Assembly (NCBI GenBank): GCA_011033025.1
Contig: WFMF01000685.1
Span: 1-64,000 of the forward strand
Source: Beroe forskalii
Taxonomy: Eukaryota; Ctenophora; Nuda; Beroida; Beroidae
Length of the DNA stretch: 64,000 bases
Reading direction: 5' to 3'
The notes beneath the pieces were generated by a model. That model had not been told where the DNA came from. It was given only the letters and a program-made list of their open reading frames with translations, and ran no database searches. The first letter of the stretch is position 1, and each line of letters opens with the position of its first letter. Positions 45,685 to 57,663 of the stretch are shown piece by piece. The position numbers were made by a program, and so were the translations under genes.

Positions 45685-45965
45685 GTCATATGACAGACCT
45701 ATTGAGGACTGTACTCAACCACTCTTATAGACCCTATTGAGGTGTCAGTCATGTATATGACAGAGTGATCATATGACAGAGTGACAGACCTACTGAGGTC
45801 GGCTCTTATGAAAGACCCTTTTGAGGAGTCTAGTTATGTAACAGAGTGACAGAACTATTGAGGACGACTCTGTGAGACCCCGTTGAGGTGTCTAGCAATG
45901 GTCAGAGTGACAGACCTATTGAGGTCGACTCTGTAAGACCCTTGGAGGTCTTTAGCTCTTAAGAG
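45685..45965 (+). repeat. About 60-bp degenerate tandem repeat
   Basis: Five or so units built on AGAGTGACAGACCTATTGAG, GTCGACTCTGTAAGACCC and TTGAGGTGTCTAG. The ends GACCTATTGAGGTC are short inverted repeats. Confidence 0.8.
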
Positions 45966-46179
45966 CTTAACAATGCACGACAGACCGGCAGACCTATTGA
46001 GGTCTTGAAGTGTTCATTCAATTCGTCAGAATACAGGCAAGATCATGCCACGACTATGGAGGTGTAATTTCTTTCTGCTGAATGGCACACCAAGAGCCAA
46101 TGCTCTGTCAGTCATACCTGGAATATGGATCCAAGAAGCATCATGGTTGTTCATGGACAATGAAAGTCCGATCACCATC

Positions 46180-46331
46180 GCAAGTGCCGCGGAGGCCACT
46201 ATGTACAAACAAGTGCCGCGGAGGCCACTATGTACAAACAAGTGCCGCGGAGGCCACTACAGTATGTACAAACAAGTGCCGCGGAGGCCACTATGTACAA
46301 ACAAGTGCCGCGGAGGCCATTATGTACAAAC
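46180..46331 (+). repeat. 29-bp tandem repeat
   Basis: Five copies of CAAGTGCCGCGGAGGCCACT followed by ATGTACAAA; one copy has a 4-base insertion. Open frames across it shift every unit and are not taken as coding. Confidence 0.95.
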
Positions 46332-47880
46332 AACCATCTGAGTTGAACATTCCCTTGAATTGCCTATGTAGGTAGACTACGACAGGCCAGAAAATCGCTG
46401 TAATGTTTTGACAGGACATTGAGGAGTATCATATTGCCAATGAGTGCTACTAATTATTTGATAACTTAATAATAAATATCAGTTTCTACAGCTCAGGAGG
46501 TATTGTAATTTGGTAAGAGATAAAGTTTATAATCAGCTGGATCGGAACAGTCCTTTCTGATCATTAATCATAGACAGTGCCATCACCAATGACATGTTCT
46601 TTAAGAATGGACTCAGAATGGCAGGGATTCTATCATCCACTGTTGTCGGATGAAAATAGTGATTTCAATGTGAAAATTTGATCTTAAAAAGGTACCCACA
46701 TACTGTAACTCTGTAATATGGATTACAGAGTTACATCAATCCACTGTGTTGGCGCCTGTACAGCTGCCAGTGCAGTAGATTGATTGGTCCCTGTGGTTCC
46801 TAAGACCCCCACTACTAATCTTGAATAAGGTATACAAGTGACCATTCTTAGTAGAGTGAATGAGAAGTCCCCTGCAGTCATGGGAAGGATAATTTAACTT
46901 TAAGCCTCCCAGCATTTAAGGGGAGGGTTCCCACCTCCTTTCTATAAGTTGACAAGCTGCATAGAGCTTCCCTGCTTCTGAGAGGGAAGGTTTCTTTTTC
47001 AGTTCTAATTCTGGCCAAGCAGCATAGCGCCTCCTTGCTTCTGAGAGGGAAAGTTCAGTTCTAAAAAACTGACAAAACTGCATTCAGCTTCCCTGATGAC
47101 AAGAGGGAAGTTCTATACTGACTCACCAAACAGCATAAGAGCATGAAATTGTCTCATAGCTTCATAGGAAGCAGAAGGCAGGTAAATTACGCCTACATTT
47201 GCATTGCTCATGCTGTTGTACATTCCTAACAGGACAGCTCGGGATTCTTAGCCCACAGAATAATTATTTTCTAGCTTCTATCCCCAGGAGAACTATCCAC
47301 CATGGTAGCTAAATCTGAAGGAGATACTTAATGATGTACCTTTTTCCACTATTCCTCGGTCACTTAAGTTAGAGAATAAGGGAGAGTACCCAACATGATA
47401 CTATGATATAAGGACTGTGACACAGTGATGTACAGGTGTTAAGCAGTCCCAAACTTCTGTTAGCAATAAGTGACAGATAGCAAGGAATTGAAGTGAAACT
47501 TGTACAATTCTGTAGTTTGGCATTATCTCACTATAAGGGGAAGGTTGCTTGGGGTTATGTACCACTGTCCATCAGTGACAAGATGATGAAAAAGCCCTTC
47601 CCAGTCACTTTCTCCCGAAGGTAAAACGCAAGCAGGGACAGCAGGACGTCAGGACACCATGGTGTCCCATGATGAGTCAAGGCAAGAGATCAATTGCTGT
47701 GTGCATGAGGCCATTATATAGCAATATAGTTCCTTGAAAACCTAACCATCCTCGTCCTCACCCCGGTTGGAATAACCTGCAATCCTGGCAATCCTAGCTG
47801 GGCAACATTATTTGTTAAAGCAACCATGAAATTTCAGAATTTAATAACAACTTAAAATTAGGTGTGCAGCTACAATTTTA
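46332..47880. other. Intergenic with a short tandem repeat at 46960-47120
   Basis: Three diverged units of about 65 bp contain CATAGCGCCTCC or CATAGAGCTTCC, TGCTTCTGAGAGGGAA and TTCAGTTCTA. The GCTTCCCT...AGAGGGAAG parts can form hairpins. Otherwise nothing is supported. Confidence 0.55.
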
Positions 47881-48911
47881 GGCATAATCCACGATTTTTG
47901 CAAGTACACCTGAATTCGCCGCGAATTCGCCGCGAATTCAAGTGAATTCAGGTGAATTCAGGTGAATTCGCGGCGGAGTTCGCCAAAAAAAATTTTTGGC
48001 GGACTCCGCCGAACTCCGCCGGAGTCCGCCGCAAACTCCAGCGAATTCACTTGAATTCACCTGAATTCGCCGCGAATACACGCGTATTCGGTGTACTAGT
48101 TCGCCAATTTTCCAGTTCACCCAGGTGAACTGCCAGTTCGCGGCGAATTCGCGGCGAACTAGTTCGCCTGAATTCAGATGCCGGAGTCCGCCTGAGTTCG
48201 CCGGAGTCCGCCTGAGTTCGCCGGAGGGAAACTTGCCCAAAAGCCCAAATCAGTACGAATTTAACAAATTAGCGATCGGCGATGAAGGAAAACTGTGTTA
48301 TTGCAATTGCAAAGGCTTTTCTTATACAGGTGTTTTGGTCGGCGCTTTCCTCTAACCAGATCCCGATTGCAAAGTCAACATGAGGAACGGACTCTAGGTC
48401 GGGGGACTCTAGGTCGGGGGACTCTAGGTCGGGGACTCTGGGTCGGCGGTGGCACACCAGGGTGGACTCTGGGTCGGGAGATCCCCACAGGGTGGACTCT
48501 AGGTCGGGAGCCTCTTCACTTTATAATTATATAAACTACCTAAATCCTGGATCGATTTATACCGAGAATCTCTCGGTTAATCCAGATAACAGAGCCCGTA
48601 TGGAGGGTACAATAATGCTCGATCCGATGTATCATTGTGGAGACACTGGGGGACTCACGATACACGGTGTCAGCATGTGATCCGCCACATCACAATTTAC
48701 ACTATCCCATACCGCTTGTTGGCTCATGTCATCGGAGGGGATACGTGATACGGGACGTTCATGCGAGCACAACCCCATGCTAATTCGTCAGGATATCGTC
48801 CCACATAGGTAACGAGGTCTCATGAAGCCTGCAAACCCTTGACAGTTGACACGACAGATGGGAGACAAGCTTGGAGGTGGATCAAGCGGAGCTGGCAGCT
48901 GCTAGTGTCCT

Positions 48912-49335
48912 CAGTAAACGACCGAGTACTCGGCCTCGGCCTCGGCCTCGGCCAAAATCGGCCCTTTTTTCAAACTCGGCCTCGGCCTCGGTCTCGCCCA
49001 AATTTTGCTTCATTTTGCCGAGTTTGATACCTAGCTAATTGCCAGAATTTCATGTGATATTTCAAAACTTAGGCTGAATTTTAGGATCAAACAAGCTAAA
49101 ATTTTCTCTGGATTAAAATTAAACATAAGAACTTTATCAAATTTAACCGATTCAATTAGCAAAAGATTCTTTTAAAATAGTTTTACGGCAATATAAAATT
49201 GTAGCTTCACGAAATTTATATGAACTCGGTTGAACTCGGCCTCGGCCTCGGCCTCGGCCTCGGCTCTGGCCTTGACGATGCAAACTCGGCCTCGGCCTCG
49301 GCTTCGGCTAAGAACCTGAACTCGGTCGTTTACTG
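48912..49335. mobile_element. 424-bp hAT-type MITE built on CGGCCT repeats
   Basis: Perfect terminal inverted repeats CAGTAAACGACCGAGT, flanked by the 8-bp duplication AGTGTCCT (48904-48911, 49336-49343). MULE copy 1 has the empty site at 14691-14698. The 8-bp duplication and CAG terminus are typical of hAT elements. GGCCTC hexamers are repeated in clusters at both ends. Confidence 0.92.
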
Positions 49336-49773
49336 AGTGTCCTGAACCTCATACCCACTCTGCAGACTGCCGGACCCTCAGACAAGCTGATATGCTCCTC
49401 TACGACAACGCCTCGGGTGATCATCCGGGCTACCAGTGACAAACTCACGACCCTAGCAGAAAGCAGAAAGCTCCTGCTGGTTCCTCGATGGAACCTTCAA
49501 GTCCTAACCCCAGATCCTTGTCATCCATGCGGAGCTCTCATCCCTCACAGAAGACAGATCCTGCTGCCTCCCAACGGTCTGCATTCTCCTCACCCACAAG
49601 GACTTAGCCATTTACGCCTATATGCGCCGATACTGGTTTTTGTCCTCAGCGAATCAGCAATGTCCTAAGTCGTCAGGGGGTCAGGCAACACCTGACAATG
49701 ACGTCACAGATCTTGATGTCAATTTTTCTAGTGTCCTAATCAAAACCCTAACCCTAAGGGAGCCGTCACATAT

Positions 49774-50716
49774 TAGGGTTTCCATTATCGGTAGCAATTT
49801 TTTAACGGCGATAATCGATAACTTTTTGTGAATTATCGGCGATACCGATAATTATCGGCGATAAATTTACTTCACTTTTAGACGTCAATTTATTTCAATT
49901 TTTCTCAATTTATGAATCCGCAAACATTAATTCAGCCACTTTGCTGCGTATGATGGTCGGCGAGCTGTGCGCTAGTAACTTCTTTTCCCTCATAGCATCC
50001 TTAATGAAACTGATCGTTGCTATCTGGTTGAAAGTCAATTTGTCAACAGCTGCAAGGGCAGCATACATTTGTTCTTGGCATTTTTTCTCAGCATATGATA
50101 CGATTAAATTTTGCTGAGTTTTTGGCCGCTTTGCCATCTCGGCCTGTGGACACTGGACGATCAATACTGTGCTTTGCTTTGAGATGATACCACAAACTAG
50201 AATAACTTAACTGCTCTCCGAAGTTTCGGCAGAGTAAGACTTCGTACAATGCTTGCAGACCACTTCCTCCCCCTCTTTTGTAAAGAACTGTCATAATAAG
50301 AATAATAATATGCTGTGGCTTGCCATGTTAAATACAAATTGAAGTATGAAGTATCAATCAACGGAAACTCGGAGTAGAACGTCAGTCGAAGGTCAAACGC
50401 TTATTAAAAGAGTTCGAAAAAATTAAAAATTAAACTAAGCTTGGGCGTATTTTGTTTTGACATAATAATCATAATCATGAGACACATGGCCGTGAAAAAT
50501 GCTACGAATTGTTATTCAAACTGGCCCGTTGCTTTTGAATTAGTAAAAACCGTGAAATTGACTAGTTTTTACTTTATTTGAGTTAAATATAATGGTTTCA
50601 AAAATATTAAATTTTATCGGTTTATCGGCACAAAATTATCGCCGATAACCGATAACTGATTTTGGTCCAATTATCGCCGATAATTTTATCGGCGATATTA
50701 TCGGTTGGAAACCCTA
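49774..50716 (-). mobile_element. 943-bp hAT-type element with transposase fragment
   Basis: Ends TAGGGTTTCCA and its inverse TGGAAACCCTA, flanked by the 8-bp duplication TCACATAT (49766-49773, 50717-50724). The empty site is at 15114-15121 in MULE copy 1. Many copies of TATCGGCGATA-type motifs lie next to both ends. The interior retains a transposase N-terminal fragment. Confidence 0.9.
49913..50290 (-). pseudogene. hAT transposase N-terminal remnant
   Basis: The minus-strand frames give EQLSYSSLWYHLKAKHSID, matching the Cys/His zinc region of BED-finger hAT transposases (the Cys pair is incomplete). After a frame change they give KLTFNQIATISFIKDAMREK, like the segment after the BED finger. 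The catalytic RNase H-like domain is absent, so the element cannot move on its own. Confidence 0.6.
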
Positions 50717-51690
50717 TCACATATTATGTCATCACTTTTTTGCCCATTTTCAACCCCCTCCCCCTGTCTGTCATCACTTGTCATCATTGGCTGACCCCCT
50801 CCCCCATGATGAAGTCAGCATTGACCAAACCTTCCTCCTTTTTCAAAACAAATTTTGACTATTTCGAATCAAAACAACCGACATGAAATATCAACTATGT
50901 AGTATGTACGTGTGGTGTGATTCATATCGTTAAATTCGTTAAAAATAAAAAATATGGTTCTAATTGTCATAGACGAACATCCAGTTAGTTTGGAAATATA
51001 GATATCATATCAAAGAAATGAAATGGGTACATCAAAACAAAATATTGAACGAAAAGTTTGCATATCGTATTTTCGAATTTAGAAAATTCAATATTTTCGC
51101 TGACGTCAGCAAACCTTAAACCCCTCCCTCCCCCCTGTCATCACCTGTCAGCATTTGAAAACCCCCTCCCTCCCGTCGAGTGATGACGTAATATGTGAAG
51201 GCTCCCCAAAGGTTCTTTGGATCCATGACGACACGCATATGGTAGACATTGTGAATTGCATCTTAGTCTCAAATAAGCGTGCCAGACGTGACATTGACAA
51301 AGTTCCTTCAAAGTTCAGGTGAATTCGCCGCGAACTGAGTTCACCTGAGTTCACCTGAGTTCGCCCAAGTTCACCTGAGTTCGCCGCGAATTCGCGGCGG
51401 ACATCAGTTCGCCACGAATTCGCGGCGAACTTGTTCGCCTGGGTGAACTGGAAAATTGGTGAACTAGTACACCGAATACGCGTGTATTCGCGGCGAATTC
51501 AGGTGAATTCAGGTGAATTCGCCAGAGTCCGCGGCGAACTCCGGCGGACTCCGGCGGAGTCCGCCAAAAAAAATTTTTGGCGAACTCCGCCGCGAATTCA
51601 CCTGAATTCACCTGAATTCACTTGAATTCGCGGCGAATTCGCGGCGAATTCAGGTGTACTTGCAAAAATCGTGGATTATGCCCAATTTTA

Positions 51691-52740
51691 CTGTTACATC
51701 AGTCAGTTTTCAAAAATGGAGAGTGAAACGTGCAATCATAGTTTGCTACTCACTGTATCACCATCAGTATGCAATGCATAAAATTCCCATTTTATTCTTA
51801 GCACTAGTCAGGATTAGAAACACTGAATAACGTACCTACTACGTTGGTATCATTCATATTATGATATTACACCTTCTCGCTTTAATAATTACTACAGCTG
51901 AAGGATATGCGTAGTCTATCTACTTCCCTCATAATATCCAGCATATATCCAGAATTCCATGGACCATGCTAGCGCAACCAGAGCAACCCAACTTGTTACT
52001 TTTTTCAGAGGATTGTAAGCTCCGCTTACAATCCTGGAGGCTCTCTAGCAATCCTGATTGCGATCCTGGTTGCACCTGATTAGATTATTGTGAGGGTGAG
52101 CTGTAGTAAAACACTGCTGCTGAGAGCAGCAACTTGCAAGCTCTCTAAAGCGGTGGTTGCACTTCCAGTCGGCGTGATCTGATCGAGTTTTAACTTTTAA
52201 GGAGTGGACTTAATTTTAACAAAAACAAAAATCCAATTAGAAATAAAAACCAGGAGTATATCTAATATTCGTATTCAAGATACAGCGACACATAGACAAT
52301 ATTAAATCATGATCAATATTCAGCCTGAAATTTGTTTTTTTCGAACTCCTGTGTATGAGTAAAGGTGACGTTTTGACTCGCTTATCAAACAAAAAATCTG
52401 TGCTTCCATTTTTTTAGGATAGTAATATATCAAACGACAGCCTTTTAGCTGATTATATTTGTTAGTTATTAAGTTATAAGCCTGACACACAATTGATCTT
52501 TGAAACATGAACATTTACTTTTACAATTCATCAATTGGTTGAGTAAAAGAATAGTGAGCAGTGAGTAAGTGATTCAAATTTTGTCTGTCAGGTGGAAATA
52601 ATCATGAATTACATAATGTGTAGCCTACTCGGGGCTTCTGAATCAAAATTAGAGATTTTTGAATGAAACACGCTGTTTAAATCTCGGATATTTTCTTGCT
52701 CAAATGAAGGAAAACCCTGCAAAATTATACATTTTTAGCA
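51691..52740. other. Intergenic, perfect hairpin at 52009-52035
   Basis: AGGATTGTAAGC, loop TCC, GCTTACAATCCT. The nearby phrases CAATCCTG and CCTGATTGCGATCCTGG are related. No gene is supported. Confidence 0.55.
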
Positions 52741-52750
52741 AAAAATTTTC

Positions 52751-52813
52751 CGGGGCTTCGCCCCTAGACCCTACAGGGGCTCTGCCCCTGGACCCCATGG
52801 GGCTGCGCCCCCA
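52751..52813. repeat. Three successive GC hairpins
   Basis: GGGGCTTCGCCCC (52752-52764), CAGGGGCTCTGCCCCTG (52774-52790) and TGGGGCTGCGCCCCCA (from 52798), separated by GACCC-containing spacers. A further imperfect GTGCTCGCTTCGCTCGCAC follows at about 52873. Confidence 0.85.
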
Positions 52814-53180
52814 GACCCCTGCTACAGCTCGCTCGGCAAGCCATGACACCTCGCTCTCAACCAAAAGCTACCGTGCTCGCTTCGCTCGCACAGGATTGGC
52901 AACCAGCCTAACCTTTATTCCAACCGGGGTCCTCACCCTCTGACATAAGGAAACTATACTAGTAGTCGTGAAGTATCACATGGCCTTTTTACAGAGCACA
53001 GTATTAGAAATAAAATAAATAAATATAAAACACTTATAACACGCTTAGACAATCATTAATATGACACAAGGAAATATTTTGCCATTCAAGCGTGACCATG
53101 TCTTAAGACCAGAAAATATCAGTCCATGATAAAAATCCCAACAAATACTTTTCAGTCATTATTCAACATTATTTCAAACA

Positions 53181-53895
53181 TTATTGAATTCCACTAAATG
53201 CAGTCTCAAAATAATGGGTCTTAAGGAGTTGTTTGAATGTCCCTAACTCTGTGCTGCTCCTGATGTTATATGGTAAAGAATTCCATGTCCGGGGAGCAAT
53301 ATATGAGAAAGAGGCATCTGTTTTAGAGAGGCGTGATGGTTGAGGTACTTTAAGGAGGTAAAAGTCATTATCAAGTCTTAGACTCACATTTTTGACTTCT
53401 CTGACTGATATGAGCTCCTTGAGATATTCAGGAGCTAAGTTATTAAGACACTTGAAAACCAAGAGGGAAATTTTGAATTTGATTCTGAATTCAACTGGCA
53501 GGAAATGAAGTTTTTTTAGGTAAGGCTTGATGTGATCCCATTTCTTCTTGCCACTGAGCTTGAAAATGAAACGGACAGCATTGTTCTGGAGCTTTGAAGT
53601 CTGTGAACATTTTTCTGAGTGAGTCCTCCATAACAAGCATTACAATAGTCAATCACAGATAGGATATTAGAATGAACAAGCTGGATCTTGAGTTCATAGC
53701 TAAGTTTTGATCCTATTCTTCTGAGGTCCCTAAGATTGAGGTAGCAAATCTGAGAGATGACATTGATTTGCTCACTCATATCAAGTTGATGGTCGAAATG
53801 GAAACCCAGATTTTTTGCATGCAATGAGGGGGATAATTGTATTTCACCAAAGCTATGTCCAAGATCTAGCTTCTCAATGGGACTGACATAGTAAC
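53181..53895 (-). pseudogene. LINE A: distal part of RT ORF, frameshifted
   Basis: This is the C-terminal part of the LINE whose upstream part is 54926-56838. It starts IGYYVSPIEKLDLGHSFGEI, runs through KNLGFHFDHQLDMSEQIN and the family string IDYCNACYGGL, changes frame near 53610, then continues KLHFLPVEFRIKFKISLLVF and APRTWNSLPYNIRSSTELG to a stop at 53181. A TAAA-rich tail at about 53006-53030 marks the 3' end. It is separated from the rest by the nested + strand LINE. Confidence 0.85.
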
Positions 53896-53897
53896 CA

Positions 53898-54838
53898 ATG
53901 TCCAAGAATCATCTTCAATTGAACACAGAAAAGACAAAAGCATTAGTTATTAAGAAGCCAAATCCATTTGTTTCTACTGATGGTGATGGCTTGAAAATAA
54001 GCTCTGAAGAACTGATTCAACCAGTGCCATTTGCCAAAAGCCTGGGCATTTACTTTGATGAATATCTGACTTTCAATGAACAGATAAATTCTACTGTGAA
54101 ATCATGCTACATTTGTCTCCGTAATCTCAGAGCAATTGCTTCAAAACTTAACTTTGCCCTGAAGAAACAACTGGTACATTGTTTAATACTTTCTCGTTTG
54201 GACTATTGTAATAGCCTATATGTTGGACTCCCAAAAGTTACCATCAACAAATTACAGAAAGTTCAGAATGCATGTGTAAGATTTTTATTTGGAAGGAAAA
54301 TTGGAAAGTTTGATCATGTTACCCCTTTTCTCAAGGAAGCTCATTTTTTACCTGTTGAATTTAGAATAAATTATAAGATTGCACTGATGACCTTCAAATG
54401 TATTAATAATATAGCTCCTTCTTATCTTTCTAGATTGATATCCATGAAAGCTGAGTTAAATAAGTCACTAAGACATGATGAGGACTATTTTATTTTAAAT
54501 GTACCTAGAGTTCCTAATTATCATCAAACTGATAGATCATTTAGTTTAGCTGCACCTCAAGTATGGAATAAGCTTCCTTATAGCATAAGATCATGCAGTG
54601 ATGTTGATCATTTTAAGAAGGAACTAAAGAGTCCCCATTACTTTAAGATAGCCTTTGACTAATGTGCTTAGAGATATATGTTTGTAACAATAATGCTTAG
54701 AATTTAAGTCTTTCATATGGGTCGCTTTAGATAGCAGGGTTAGATCTTTCATGACATTGCGTCTTTAAGTTTTTACCTATTATAGCTTTAAAGCGATGTA
54801 TAAATTTTTGATATTTATTTATTTATTTATTTATAATT
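53898..54838 (+). pseudogene. LINE C: 5'-truncated 3' end, nested in LINE A
   Basis: An open frame of about 254 codons to a stop at 54660-54662 encodes the end of a CR1/L2-type ORF2: HLQLNTEKTKALVIKKPN, FAKSLGIYFDEYLTFNEQIN, LDYCNSLYVGL, HFLPVEFRINYKIALMTFKC and WNKLPYSIRSCSDVDHFK. A 3' untranslated region follows, ending in (TATT)n at about 54812-54836. The absence of the RT core shows 5' truncation. Its orientation is opposite to LINE A, whose reading resumes on both sides. Confidence 0.88.
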
Positions 54839-56838
54839 CAGTCTTATCATCATTGAGTTTCATAAAGTTAAGTGCCATCCATTTCTTAACATCTGCCAGA
54901 CAAAGCTGTATATTTGTGTGGTCAACTATTTCTGAGTCAACATCAAAAGCATAGTATATCTGGGTATCATCTGCATATAAGTGAATAGAAAATCCATAGT
55001 TACAACCTTTTCAAGTTCCTTGGTATAAAGGATGAACAGGAGTGGTCCAAGTATTGACCCTTGTGGTACACCAATATTGAGCAAGCATTCAGATGAATAA
55101 GAACCTTTAACATTAGTAACCTTGAATTTTCTTTCTGAAAGGTATGACTTTAACCATTTAATAACAATGCCATCTAGTCTATAGTAATGTTTCAGTCTTT
55201 GAAGTAAGATGTCATGATTAATTGTATCAAAGGCTGCACTTAAGTCAAGAAGCAACAGCACAGCATTATTTCTTTTATCCATCATAATGAGAAGATCATT
55301 CTGGATTTTAAGCACAGCTGTTTCGCAGCTATGGAATTTACGATAGGCAGATTGATGTTTTGAGAATAGCCCTTCATTATCCAGAAATTCTACAAGTTGA
55401 ATGTGGACTACTTTCTCTATCAACTTAGATATGTAGGGAATATTACTCACTGGCCTGTAGTTACTCAATATATCAGAATCAAGATTAAATTTCTTTAAAC
55501 TGGGTCTTATTAGAGCTGTTTTCAGTATTGAAGGAAAATCACCAGTTCTCAAAGATTCATTAACAATATAGTGAATGGTTTCAATCAATTCTGGCAAGGA
55601 TGCTTTAAATCGCCAGATGGGCAGAACGTCAAGCTCACATGATTTATCTGATAGATTTTTTGCCAGGTCAAGTAACTCCTCAACAGTTACTTCACGAAAC
55701 TCAGTAAATTTTCTAAATTTACTTTGATTGTGCATGCTTTCATTGGAGATTTTACCATTATAGTTGACCAAGTCTTTCTCGATGTTTGAATAAATATCCT
55801 TCACCTTCTTGTCAAAAAATGTTTTGAAATCATTTGCTAACAATGTATCATCACTGCAATGAGGTAATTTGCTTGTTCCATATTCCTTATCCAGAAGGTG
55901 GTTAAGAACCTTGTATGTTGATTTAGGGTTTCCTTTGCTAGAGCTAATTTTTTCATTGAAATAAAGGTTTCTAGCTTTATTTATAATGATAGCCTTATCA
56001 ATACACTTCTCATTATAAATTTCTCGAGCTTGATTGTCTTCTTTGTTTTTATAGAACTTTTGTTGAGCCTTTCTAGCATCAATCTTAGCTTTTTTGCAGG
56101 ATTCATTCCACCAAGGTGATTGGCTTGTTTTGAACTTCCTTGTAACATAAGGTGCATGCTTATCCAGAACTTGTTTCACAGTTTTTTGATACAAGTCAAT
56201 AGCCTGATCCACAGATGTGAGTTTTTCAATGGTAAATGAACAGAACAAGTCATGTCTAAATTCGTTCAGATCCATTTTCTTAAACTCTCTCACATCCTTT
56301 GACTCAAAGTTCACTAATTGGCTAGCAGGAGGAGAAATATGGTTGGGGATATCAAAGTATACAAGAAAGTGATCTGATGTTGTACCTGTATCACTCTCTA
56401 CTATCAGATCTTTAAGAGACAAAGCACCTGTACCTGACTCCAAAGTTAATACCAGATCAAGAATTCCCCCTGAATTGTGTGTTGGTTTATTCACATGTTG
56501 ATGGAAGCCTTTACTTTTGCACAATGCTAGGAAATTATTGGCATTTTTATCACCCATATTTTCCACATGAAAGTTGAAATCACCACATATCATAGGGGCA
56601 CCAAATTTTTCAACAACATTATCCAGATATTTCTCAAATTCATCCATGAATTTAAGTATTTTCGTTTCCTCATATATTTAGTTTTACATTTAGTTCTAGT
56701 AGTACGGTAAATGACACAGATTCTTGTTGGTGTCTTAGCTGACTTGACTAAACACTCTAGAACTTCAAATGATGTAAATCCTTTGACCACATGACTCTCA
56801 ATTACAACTCTTTTTGGATTGTAAAGCATACCTGCTTA
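54839..56838 (-). pseudogene. LINE A: endonuclease and RT part, frameshifted
   Basis: Upper part of a CR1/L2-like ORF2. It begins inside the endonuclease domain (KRVVIESHVVKGFTSFEVLE), changes frame near 56640, then has GDFNFH and TSDHFLVYFDI of the EEP fold. The RT follows: RPVSNIPYISKLIEK, LLDLSAAFDTINHDIL and IGVPQGSILGPLLFILYTKE. Near 55005 a frameshift precedes the catalytic block, which is intact in the next frame as FSIHLYADDTQIYYAFDVDS and continues to LNDDKTEL at 54840, where LINE C is inserted. The endonuclease N-terminus and any ORF1 are missing (5' truncation at about 56838). Confidence 0.88.
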
Positions 56839-57521
56839 GTGCTTACATAGATTAAGAGTATTCTTCTGGACAGCCATTGAGCTGCTCGCTAATTACAACT
56901 TAATATCACTATAATAAGTCTCTAAGGGCTTTAGATTTTCGTATATTCACTAAACTATAAGCCTTCAATGCGTTATTACTAGGTATACCTTGTATCCTTC
57001 CCTTTACAAGGTTCAGTGTAGCTATAGGTTTTCAACCTGCGTGGGGTTGGAAAGGAAGTCTACATCACTCATCAGTGAAAATGATTATATGATGACTTAT
57101 TTCTCATTGCTCAACGTGACTAGCATAGTATTGTACCTGCACTCTACAGTTACAGGATATACATTCCACATTTTGTTAGTTAGACAGTCTTCATATATAC
57201 CTACATGATGTACATTTCCACACCGAGTATCGGTTGTTTTTTTTTCTACCCAACAACAAGTTGACGCTGTTCGAGAGCTTGGGGGGACTCCAGTTTGTTT
57301 AATAAGGGTCCCAAAATCACTATCTTAAATAGCGATATATCTTTGGAATTCTATAAACCTTCTCGTATCATTGCCACTTCTTTAGCCTTTCCCATCATTT
57401 GTTAAATGATACTGGACGAGAGGCTATAATTAAAAGCCTTTTTAATATTGGATGAAGTCATCTTACCGGCTCAGTTCTCTCTCCTCTTAGTCTTACTATT
57501 AGAATGCTTCAAACAGGCTCA
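56839..57521. other. Intergenic, no feature seen
   Basis: AT-rich stretch with a T homopolymer at 57236-57245. No coding segment or element end is supported. Confidence 0.45.
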
Positions 57522-57622
57522 TGTGAACGTATCCGTAGGAGAAATGCCCCTCACCCAAGCCGCCGAAGGCGGCGTTAAGGGTGAGGGGTTTCTCTGAGGA
57601 GAAGAGAACATGAGCCAATAGA
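57522..57622. repeat. About 100-bp foldback with nested GC hairpin
   Basis: GGCTCATGTGAACGTATCC at the left is partly matched by GAGAACATGAGCC at the right. Inside, CCCCTCACCC (57547-57556) pairs with GGGTGAGGGG (57579-57588), enclosing GCCGCC-GAA-GGCGGC (57559-57573). A related fragment in the other orientation is at about 44015-44050 (GGATACGTTCACATGAGCC). Confidence 0.75.
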
Positions 57623-57663
57623 TTCCCTCCTCTCCTCCCTATTACCTACTGTTTATTTTCCAG

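Larger units (their letters stand above)
47881..51682 (+). mobile_element. Decayed MULE-type DNA transposon, copy 2, with two nested insertions
   Basis: Flanked by the 8-bp duplication CAATTTTA (47873-47880, 51683-51690). After removing the two insertions and their duplications (424+8 and 943+8 bp) its length is 2419 bp, against 2413 bp for copy 1, and the sequences are nearly identical. Its terminal repeats have the same modular GAATTC structure. Confidence 0.92.

Noticed and set aside
46045-46375. Overlapping frames of 97-98 codons across the 29-bp repeat
   Set aside because: The repeat shifts frame each unit, so all frames look partly open; there is no splice or family support.
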